A stretch of 7,480 bases of DNA from MKRK01 sp001896915. GTDB lineage: Bacteria > Bacillota > Clostridia > Oscillospirales > Acutalibacteraceae. Where the stretch lies: NCBI GenBank assembly GCA_937973935.1, contig CALJJF010000151.1:1-7480 (forward strand). The letters are read 5' to 3'. The translations under genes and the position numbers were made by a program. Every line of letters begins with the position of its first letter. The first letter of the stretch is position 1. This document shows, piece by piece, positions 1-5,665 of the stretch. The notes under the pieces are model-generated. The model had not been told where the DNA came from. It ran no database searches and was given only the letters and a program-made list of their open reading frames with translations.

Positions 1-224
1 TACCTGCTTTGCAGATAATAAAACCCGGTTTCGTTGTCGTAGTAATAGCCTCTGTAGCGGAAGGGGTTTTGGTAGCCGATGCTTGCCGGGTCGTTTGTTC
101 CATCGTTGCCGTTCCCGTCGGTGATGGAAACGAGCTTGCCCCAGCTGTCGTAGACATACCTTGCCACACGCTGCAGCTGGTTGTTATACAGCCCGATGAC
201 GTCCCCCTGGGCGTTATACTCATA
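1..224 (-). other. RHS repeat-associated core domain, cut by the window edge
   Basis: From residue 1757 the protein reads YEYNAQGDVIGLYN, then ARYVYDSWGKL, then NPFRYRGYYYDNETGFYYLQ and SRY at the last bases of the window. These are the signature elements of the RHS-associated core (Y.YD..G, then NP.RYRGYYYD.ET..YYL.SRY). The usual continuation, a Y/DP..GRF-type segment ending the shell, is outside. The position shows that only a short conserved stretch remains before the variable C-terminal tip would begin. Confidence 0.93.
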
Positions 225-3200
225 GTAATAATACACGCCGCCCTTGTTCATTGCGGCCACTCTGCCGTCGGCGTCGTAATAATACCAGGTGTAGCTGCTG
301 CCGGTTTTCTCCCCGACGATTTTGCTGCCGTCCAGCAGATACTCCGTCTGCACGCCGCCCACGGTTTTGGACACTCTCGTCCCCTCGCTGTTGTAGGCAT
401 ACTGGGTATTGTCCACCGACATCAGGCTTCTGCCATAATCCCAGGTCATGGTCTTGCCCAGATAAGACAAGGGGTTCCCGATGGCATCATAGGTGATCGC
501 CTGCCCGTTGTAGGAGGTTAATTTATCTCTCCAGTTGGCGTCGGTATAGTTGTAGACCATGGTGGTTTCCGGCGGTCCCGAGGGACTTTCCGTCTCAAAA
601 TACTGCCATTTGTTTTGGTAGATCAGGTTTCCGCCGTTGTCGTAGGTATAGTGTATGGTCTGGTTCAGATATTTGTTGTTTTCCCGGATCAGCTGGTTCA
701 GGCTGTCATAATAATACCGGACCTTCAGCACACCGTTTTCGCTTATGGTCTCAATGTTTCCGTTGGCGTCGTAGGTGTAGCCCAGTGTGCTTCCGTTGTT
801 TGTGACGCTTTCCACCAGGGTGGTGGTATGGTTATTGGCGGCGTTGACATAGCTATAGGTGGTTCTCCACCGGTTGGACGCATTGGTCACCACGTCCCGG
901 ATGGTTTCCCGCCCGATTCCGTCAAAGGACCGGGTGATATTGCACTGGCTTGCGCTGTTGCCCAGATACATGTTCACCGCACTGGCGCGGTTGTCCCACA
1001 CATAGCTGTAGGTGGTGATCACGTCCGAATTCCCTGTGCCGTAATTGTAGGAGGTTCTGGACACATTGTTGTGGGCGTCATACTGATACTGTGCCGTGAA
1101 CTGCCGGTCCACTCCGTTTTCATCCGTGCTTCCGGTCATTCTTCCCACACGGCCTGCGCTGTCATAGGCGTACCGGGTGACCATCCCCCACAACGGGTCG
1201 TTCACCCGTGCCAGGTTCCCGTCCGCATCATAGGTATACCCCACGATTTTACTGCTGTTATTATTATACTGTTTTGAGACGATTCTGTCAAACGAATCGT
1301 AGACATAGTCGAGTATGTTGCCGTTGCCGTAGGTGCTGCGGTACAAGGGACCGTTCTGGCTGCCGCCGGCGTAGGTCCGGTAGCTGTTGGTGACCAGGGG
1401 GGTGTTCCCTACACTGGTGGTCTGCACGTTGCCGAACTTGTCATAGGTGAAACCGTAGACCACATCGTATGATGCATCCACTACCGTGCTGTGCCGGATC
1501 GTGTCCAGCCGGTCGTTTGTGTAGGTGTAATTGCTGGTTGCGCTGCCGGAGGTCACCGATGACAGCGAGTAATTGTTTTGGTCATAGGTATAGCTTTTGC
1601 TGTTCCCCTTCGGGTCCACCAGGGTTGCCAGCAGCCCGTTGCTTGGCGTGTAATAATAATCCGTGTAGTTCCCCCGGGAATCCGTGATTTTGTCCGGGAA
1701 ATTGCCGTTTGCGTCATAGGTGTAGGTGGTGGAGATATGGGGGGCTGTGCTCAGTCCGATTTGGTTTTCCCGCAGCAGATTGACCTCTGTCCCGGAATTG
1801 TAATAATTGAACTCGTAGTTGACGTTTGCCTCCGAGGTTGCCGTGGTCAGCCGATGGGGTTTGGACGCATTGTTGTATCCGTAGCTGAAATTGTATCCCT
1901 TCGGGCTCTGGTAATTCGTCAGCTCATTGTTATTGTTATACGTAAAGCTTGACTTTTCCGAGGCGAGGGATTTCGTCGACGTCACATTGCCCTTGCTGTC
2001 ATATTGATAAGACGGTCCAAACTCTTCCTTGAACAGCTGCACCCCGTCACAATATGCATAGTTTATGTTTTTATAAAACTGGAAGTATAAATTGATCCGT
2101 ACCGGAATCTTATTGGTCGATGCGTTTTTATCGTCCGCGCAGATCGCACCGCTGGCAAACTGCCATCCGGCACTCAACGGCATATCGTTGTTGAATTGAA
2201 TCAAGGTCGGCGCCGGTATTTCTGTTCCGTCTGAATAGGTGATGTAGGCGCTGATGTGGAACAGTCTGTCCCCTCTGGCGGGGGCGGCGTCTGCCTTTGC
2301 CCAACAGCCGAAGACATAGCTGTCTTTTTCGCTGGCAGCCGAATCTCCGATGTAGATGATTTGTCTGAAATAATTGTTGTTCAGTGCCTGTCCGTTTACT
2401 TGCCCCGAGCTGCTCCCGAATTTGGCAGCACCGGACCAGCTGGTTCCGCCGCTGCCGATCCAGTATGGGAATGTACCGTCACTGTTCACCGCTTCAAAGC
2501 TGCTGTTCTCAATTAAATTATAGCGGTTTGCAGTGTTTCCGATTTCCAGCTGCATGCAGTCAAAGTATGCGGTTCCGCTTCCCGTCAATGCGGTTTTGAC
2601 CCCGATCACGGCGGAACCTGCGTTTGAGGGCAGCGTGAATGTCATGGATAATCTGTCCCAGGAATTGGCGGAGGTGATGATTTCACCGTAGACGGTTCTT
2701 ACTGTTCCTGTGTTGTCTGTATAGGTCAGTAAAAGAGAGGCGCCGCTGCTTGGTGTTAGCGTCAATGTGCCTATTTTGCAGTAAGCAGAGAAGGTATAGG
2801 TCTGCCCCGGCACAACCGTTACATTCTGCCCGTTCATAATTGTCGTATTATCGCTTGTGTTTGTGTGAGTGTAGGCATATGCCCCAATGTAGGAATTGCC
2901 TGTTGTTCTCGTGACAGTGGCTGTGTCGCTGCCCCATTTGATAGGACCCCAGTCGTTCGTATATTCTCCGCTGGTATTGACAAGCAGATTATTTACTGTG
3001 GATTGCAGCTTGGATGCTTCGTTGATTTTATTATTTTGCATGCTGGTCGCCGTATTGGGCTGGAAGCTTGTGTATACCGCATTGTTTTTATTGTCCACGA
3101 TACTTATGTTTCTTCCGAAATTGTCAAAGGTATAGGTTTCTGACCGGGTTTCGTTGTTTCCGTTTCTGTAAGTAAACGTGGTGGTATTGTCGTAGTTGTA

Positions 3201-5492
3201 ATCAAAGTCCACACGGTTTCCTATGGTTGCGGTGTCTCCGTATTCCCTTGAAAACTCGATTTTGTTTTTTCCGTTATAGCCATATTGGATATAATAACCG
3301 CCGGGGTCCTTTGCGGTATAAAGGAAATTGCTGCTGTAGGTGTATCTGGTCACCTTTCCGTCAGGATAGGTGATGCTGTCCAGCAGAATTCCATTGTAGC
3401 CGTAGGAAATATATTTTCCGTCTGCCCGCTGAATGTTGAGCAGATATCCGCCCGCGTTTCTGTTAAAGTAGGTGATGCGGCCTGCACCGTCTATTACTCT
3501 GTATAGATAGGTGCCGTCGTAGGCAAGGCTCAGCTGCTGACCCTCGGCATTGGCAATATACAACAGATAGCCGCCCAGTGTGAAGGTCATTTTATTGCCC
3601 TTTTTGTCTTCCAGCACCCGATAGGTTCCCACCGTCATTTTCAAGCCGATGCCGTCTTCGTCTTCCCAATAGGTTGCGTTTGCGTTCGGCTTAGCCAGAT
3701 AATGGAGAGTTCCGTCTCCGTCCAGATAAACATAGTCGTAGCCTGTTATCCCTGTGACCGAATCCAGCCGCTGGAATAGGTTCAGCTGCCAACCAAGACC
3801 CACCTGCAGCCCCACGGAGGGTGCCCCCGCTGCCCAGTTTGTCCCTGTAAAGGTTTTGCCCACTCTCACTCCGTTATAGGAATGTGTGACTATAACTGGC
3901 ATTTTCATTCCTGTGTCCGAAATATCCGTGTGAGTGAAATAAAGCTGACCGTTATAGTCGTTGACAGAGCCGGTTCCGGCACGTCCGGCACCTTGATTGT
4001 GGTAGGACCAATAATCCTCGATTCCGGCGTTAATTCTGTACTTAAAAACGATACTGGGGTAGTAATCTTGTTGACTGTTTTGTGTCGAATAAAAGCTGAC
4101 CCGTGCGGTTGCGCTTTCGTTGCTGGATTTTAATACAAGACCGGTATTGTTGATGGTGCCGCCGTCTTTGTACCATTTTTTTGCCACCTTTGTGATATCA
4201 AACGTTTTCCAACCCAATGTAGCACTGAACGGGATATAGTCAACCACCGGGGTGGTCAGCCATGATTCCGTCTGGTCTGTCCATTTATATGTACCGTAGT
4301 TAATACTTTCTGTTCCCACGTCATACAACTGAATCTGATAATTATTATTGGGGACATCCGCTTCCCATTGGTATAAGTATAATTGGGATTCGAATACCAT
4401 GGCACCTGCAGGCAATGTAGGCAAATCAAATTTAAGATAGGTCCTGCATAAGCCTTGACTGTTGTTTCCGACCAACAAATCGTCATCATAGGTATGATAG
4501 AAATTACTTGCTTCATCCACATAGGTATCCTGAATATGACTCCTATCCTGTATGGTTTGAATATATGGGTCAATTCTTACCGGCAGCTGCACTTCCTCGC
4601 TGTTGATCCACTGTGCATCCGCGGTCACGGTCAGTAAATAGCTTCCGTCCCCGTTATCGGTAAGCGAAAACTTGACCGCGTCCGACTTTGTATCATTTGC
4701 ATCATACATAACCGGGGCAGGGATGCAAAAGACCGACTTGGACAGATTGTCCTTGGCTGTCGCCAATATTTCGCCCTTTTGGTTCAGTGTCAACACAAGA
4801 TTGTCCGTTTTTATCGGGAAATGATACGCATAGCTTTCTTTTTTTACTTTTACGATGATATTCTCTTTTACAGAGCTTCCGTTGATTGCATATTCCAGAT
4901 CCGTATCCGGAAGGATGGATTCATAGGTGATGGCAGAAGCCATCTTTTTCCGCTCTATGAATTTTTTATCGCCCGTTTCCTGCTTGTTCATATCAGGATT
5001 TTGAACCAGAGCGTTCTTTGTGGCTGCCAAAGCACCCTCCAGAGCCCAGCTGATTTTATATCCGTCTTTGGAAATAGAGATAAGGTTTCCGTCAGACGCC
5101 GATTTGGCAAACTTGACTTTTAAATCATTCGAGGTGTTTTCAAGCCCGTTACTATCATCCTTGTTTTTTGCGGGGCTGTCGATCAATGTATTGTCGATAT
5201 CCGTCCATTGATCCCCTTGTTTATAATGAACCGGTTCATTATACTGTACAGCCATATAGCTTTTATCACTCATGATAAAATGCTTTATGCTGTCTTCTCT
5301 TTTATCCTCTGCCTCGCCAATGATATGCGGTTTTTCCTCCGCTTGATTTTCCGGCGTGGTAACCGCATTCAGAAAATCACTTTCCGGCGCTTGTGCAACG
5401 ATACTCAATGCATTGGCAGGTACAACAGAAAAGCATAGCGCCATACATAGAACAATTGCAATGGTTTTTGTGAACATTTTTACTGGTTTCAT
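1..5492 (-). CDS. Secreted DNRLRE/RHS-repeat polymorphic toxin-like protein, 3' end outside window
   Basis: Translating the minus strand from the ATG at 5492 gives 1830 codons without a stop, continuing past the left edge. Residues 1-28 are a Sec signal peptide. Residues 30-318 are an N-terminal region typical of clostridial RHS proteins (TYESILPDTDLEY at about 189, VKENIIVKV at 208). Residues 320-485 match the DNRLRE domain. Residues 492-525 hold the Gly/Asp-rich linker with GRAGTG and NDYNG. RHS-like repeats occupy about 640-800, two jelly-roll carbohydrate-binding-like modules about 835-1155, YD repeats 1162-1756, and the RHS-associated core starts at about 1757. In known RHS toxins the YD repeats build a hollow shell enclosing a C-terminal toxin, so a surface-exposed or released effector in competition between cells is the likely role. 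That is inference, because the tip is not visible. Promoter, ribosome binding site and signal peptide agree on this start. A wall-associated or adhesive protein without a toxin is the main alternative. Confidence 0.93.
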   Translation of the reverse strand, partial: MKPVKMFTKTIAIVLCMALCFSVVPANALSIVAQAPESDFLNAVTTPENQAEEKPHIIGEAEDKREDSIKHFIMSDKSYMAVQYNEPVHYKQGDQWTDIDNTLIDSPAKNKDDSNGLENTSNDLKVKFAKSASDGNLISISKDGYKISWALEGALAATKNALVQNPDMNKQETGDKKFIERKKMASAITYESILPDTDLEYAINGSSVKENIIVKVKKESYAYHFPIKTDNLVLTLNQKGEILATAKDNLSKSVFCIPAPVMYDANDTKSDAVKFSLTDNGDGSYLLTVTADAQWINSEEVQLPVRIDPYIQTIQDRSHIQDTYVDEASNFYHTYDDDLLVGNNSQGLCRTYLKFDLPTLPAGAMVFESQLYLYQWEADVPNNNYQIQLYDVGTESINYGTYKWTDQTESWLTTPVVDYIPFSATLGWKTFDITKVAKKWYKDGGTINNTGLVLKSSNESATARVSFYSTQNSQQDYYPSIVFKYRINAGIEDYWSYHNQGAGRAGTGSVNDYNGQLYFTHTDISDTGMKMPVIVTHSYNGVRVGKTFTGTNWAAGAPSVGLQVGLGWQLNLFQRLDSVTGITGYDYVYLDGDGTLHYLAKPNANATYWEDEDGIGLKMTVGTYRVLEDKKGNKMTFTLGGYLLYIANAEGQQLSLAYDGTYLYRVIDGAGRITYFNRNAGGYLLNIQRADGKYISYGYNGILLDSITYPDGKVTRYTYSSNFLYTAKDPGGYYIQYGYNGKNKIEFSREYGDTATIGNRVDFDYNYDNTTTFTYRNGNNETRSETYTFDNFGRNISIVDNKNNAVYTSFQPNTATSMQNNKINEASKLQSTVNNLLVNTSGEYTNDWGPIKWGSDTATVTRTTGNSYIGAYAYTHTNTSDNTTIMNGQNVTVVPGQTYTFSAYCKIGTLTLTPSSGASLLLTYTDNTGTVRTVYGEIITSANSWDRLSMTFTLPSNAGSAVIGVKTALTGSGTAYFDCMQLEIGNTANRYNLIENSSFEAVNSDGTFPYWIGSGGTSWSGAAKFGSSSGQVNGQALNNNYFRQIIYIGDSAASEKDSYVFGCWAKADAAPARGDRLFHISAYITYSDGTEIPAPTLIQFNNDMPLSAGWQFASGAICADDKNASTNKIPVRINLYFQFYKNINYAYCDGVQLFKEEFGPSYQYDSKGNVTSTKSLASEKSSFTYNNNNELTNYQSPKGYNFSYGYNNASKPHRLTTATSEANVNYEFNYYNSGTEVNLLRENQIGLSTAPHISTTYTYDANGNFPDKITDSRGNYTDYYYTPSNGLLATLVDPKGNSKSYTYDQNNYSLSSVTSGSATSNYTYTNDRLDTIRHSTVVDASYDVVYGFTYDKFGNVQTTSVGNTPLVTNSYRTYAGGSQNGPLYRSTYGNGNILDYVYDSFDRIVSKQYNNNSSKIVGYTYDADGNLARVNDPLWGMVTRYAYDSAGRVGRMTGSTDENGVDRQFTAQYQYDAHNNVSRTSYNYGTGNSDVITTYSYVWDNRASAVNMYLGNSASQCNITRSFDGIGRETIRDVVTNASNRWRTTYSYVNAANNHTTTLVESVTNNGSTLGYTYDANGNIETISENGVLKVRYYYDSLNQLIRENNKYLNQTIHYTYDNGGNLIYQNKWQYFETESPSGPPETTMVYNYTDANWRDKLTSYNGQAITYDAIGNPLSYLGKTMTWDYGRSLMSVDNTQYAYNSEGTRVSKTVGGVQTEYLLDGSKIVGEKTGSSYTWYYYDADGRVAAMNKGGVYYYYEYNAQGDVIGLYNNQLQRVARYVYDSWGKLVSITDGNGNDGTNDPASIGYQNPFRYRGYYYDNETGFYYLQSR
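225..2009 (-). repeat. Second RHS/YD repeat block (residues 1162-1756)
   Basis: At least a dozen YD repeat units can be read, with the consensus [YF]xYDxxGN[LIV] or GR[VL]: YQYDSKGNV, YTYDANGNF, FTYDKFGNV, YVYDSFDRI, YTYDADGNL, YAYDSAGRV, YQYDAHNNV, YTYDANGNI, YYYDSLNQL, YTYDNGGNL, ITYDAIGNPL and YYYDADGRV. The repeats are conserved as protein but not as DNA: codons differ between units, so there is no near-identical tandem DNA repeat here. The block leads directly into the RHS core domain and would form most of the shell. Confidence 0.93.
2028..2990 (-). other. Two tandem carbohydrate-binding-like jelly-roll modules inserted between RHS blocks
   Basis: Residues about 835-991 and 992-1155 look like two copies of one fold. 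Copy 1 opens with NLLVNTSGE and copy 2 with NLIENSSFE, 157 residues apart. Each continues with a Trp-containing Gly/Ser-rich stretch, a central aromatic strand (TYTFSAYCK versus SYVFGCWAK), and a closing strand followed by QLE or QLF (YFDCMQLE versus YCDGVQLF). This is the general layout of CBM4/9-like modules seen inside clostridial RHS proteins. The two copies have diverged strongly, so the duplication is old. Sugar specificity cannot be read from the sequence. Confidence 0.72.
3093..3572 (-). repeat. First RHS/YD-like repeat block (residues about 641-800)
   Basis: Short aromatic-Gly-Asp units recur every 20-25 residues: GYLLYIANAEGQ, LAYDGTYLYRVID, GRITYFNRNAGGYLLNI, GKYISYGYNG, GKVTRYTY, YIQYGYNG and YTFDNFGRNISIVDN. 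The pattern is a degenerate form of the RHS repeat (Y-x-Y/F-x-x-x-G-R/x-hydrophobic). The block is less regular than the second one and is separated from it by the jelly-roll insertion. Confidence 0.75.
4038..4535 (-). other. DNRLRE domain of the RHS protein (residues 320-485)
   Basis: The segment opens with QDTYVDEASNFYHTYDDDLL, carries the typical core YLKFDLPTLPAGAMV and the strand SQLYLYQW, then W-KTFDITKVAKKWYKDG and NNTGLVLKSSNES. These are the family's recurring elements: a beta-sandwich with a K/R-FDLP strand and an FDIT...V..W helix segment. Its roughly 165-residue length is normal. In Firmicutes the domain commonly precedes RHS repeats in exported proteins. Its ligand is not established here; a surface or glycan-binding role is an inference. 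Confidence 0.82.
5409..5492 (-). other. Sec signal peptide of the RHS protein
   Basis: The first 28 residues have a basic N-region (Lys2, Lys5, Lys9), a hydrophobic core of about 14 residues (TIAIVLCMALCFSVV) and an AxA-like cleavage site, with ANA at 26-28 followed by LS. There is no lipobox cysteine directly after the core, so type I signal peptidase cleavage is more likely than lipoprotein processing. This indicates Sec export in a single-membrane bacterium rather than loading onto a type VI secretion needle. Confidence 0.88.
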
Positions 5493-5500
5493 TGTTTCAT

Positions 5501-5506
5501 CCCCTT
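5501..5506 (-). promoter_or_regulatory. Ribosome binding site of the RHS gene
   Basis: The minus strand reads AAGGGG, 8 nt before the ATG at 5492. A second ATG at 5500 directly abuts this site and opens only a three-codon frame (ATG AAA CAA TGA), so it is too close to be served by the same Shine-Dalgarno. The spacing therefore selects 5492 as the start. Confidence 0.72.
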
Positions 5507-5515
5507 AACAGATTA

Positions 5516-5528
5516 GTGATAGTATCAC
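5516..5528. promoter_or_regulatory. Perfect palindrome at the predicted transcription start, possible second operator
   Basis: The site reads GTGATAGTATCAC: two 6-bp arms around one central base. It begins at the predicted +1 of the RHS promoter. A one-base loop cannot form a stable RNA hairpin, so a protein-binding DNA site is more likely than an RNA element. I cannot assign a regulator; it does not match the LexA box. Confidence 0.4.
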
Positions 5529-5534
5529 ACAAGC

Positions 5535-5564
5535 ATTATACCACGGAACACTTGTTCTTGTCAA
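5535..5564 (-). promoter_or_regulatory. Sigma-A-type promoter of the RHS gene (consensus -35, extended -10)
   Basis: On the minus strand a perfect TTGACA (5564-5559) is followed after 18 bp by a perfect TATAAT (5540-5535), preceded by TGG, which makes an extended -10. The expected start of transcription is near 5528, giving a leader of about 36 nt. AT-rich sequence lies upstream of the -35. A promoter this close to consensus should be strong unless repressed, which fits the operator-like palindromes at and inside it. Confidence 0.88.
5545..5558 (-). promoter_or_regulatory. Candidate LexA/DinR (SOS) box in the promoter spacer
   Basis: The minus strand reads AGAACAAGTGTTCC. The Bacillus subtilis LexA (DinR) box as I recall it is CGAACRNRYGTTYC; this site agrees at every specified position except the first base, including the palindromic core GAAC-N4-GTTC. 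It sits between -35 and -10 and abuts the -35, where a bound repressor would block RNA polymerase. The match and location are seen directly; LexA binding is inference. Confidence 0.62.
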
Positions 5565-5612
5565 TATGTGTTATTTTACAAGGTTTTACGTTGATACACG
5601 TCACATTCTATG

Positions 5613-5650
5613 AAAAAAGCTTCAAACTGCTTTTACAGTTCGAAGCTTTT
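5613..5650 (-). terminator. Intrinsic terminator of the ABC-F gene
   Basis: Starting 15 nt after the ABC-F stop codon, the minus strand forms a 15-bp stem (AAAAGCTTCGAACTG with CAGTTTGAAGCTTTT) and a 6-nt loop, ending in six T residues. The only irregular pair is a G-U wobble in the minus-strand transcript, which becomes an A-C mismatch on the plus strand, so the element is built for right-to-left transcription. It separates the ABC-F unit from the RHS promoter. Confidence 0.9.
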
Positions 5651-5665
5651 GTTGATGGTATTGTA

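Noticed and set aside
615..1277. Plus-strand open frame of 220 codons, with others at 9-521, 1578-1952 and 2865-3143
   Set aside because: They lie antisense to the continuous RHS frame, and their Val/Ile/Gly-rich translations are the mirror of Tyr-Thr-Tyr-Asp codons. None shows a recognisable domain.
225..2009. CRISPR or tandem DNA repeat array
   Set aside because: The periodicity is at the protein level (YD repeats); the DNA units differ in sequence and spacing, and no identical direct repeats with regular spacers are seen.
4256..4573. Minus-strand open frame of 105 codons
   Set aside because: It is an alternative frame inside the DNRLRE-encoding part of the RHS gene, without recognisable motifs or an independent start signal.
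5489..5500. Three-codon upstream frame ATG AAA CAA TGA overlapping the RHS start, as a translational control element
   Set aside because: Its ATG abuts the Shine-Dalgarno and is too close for efficient initiation; it is most simply a by-product of the leader sequence.
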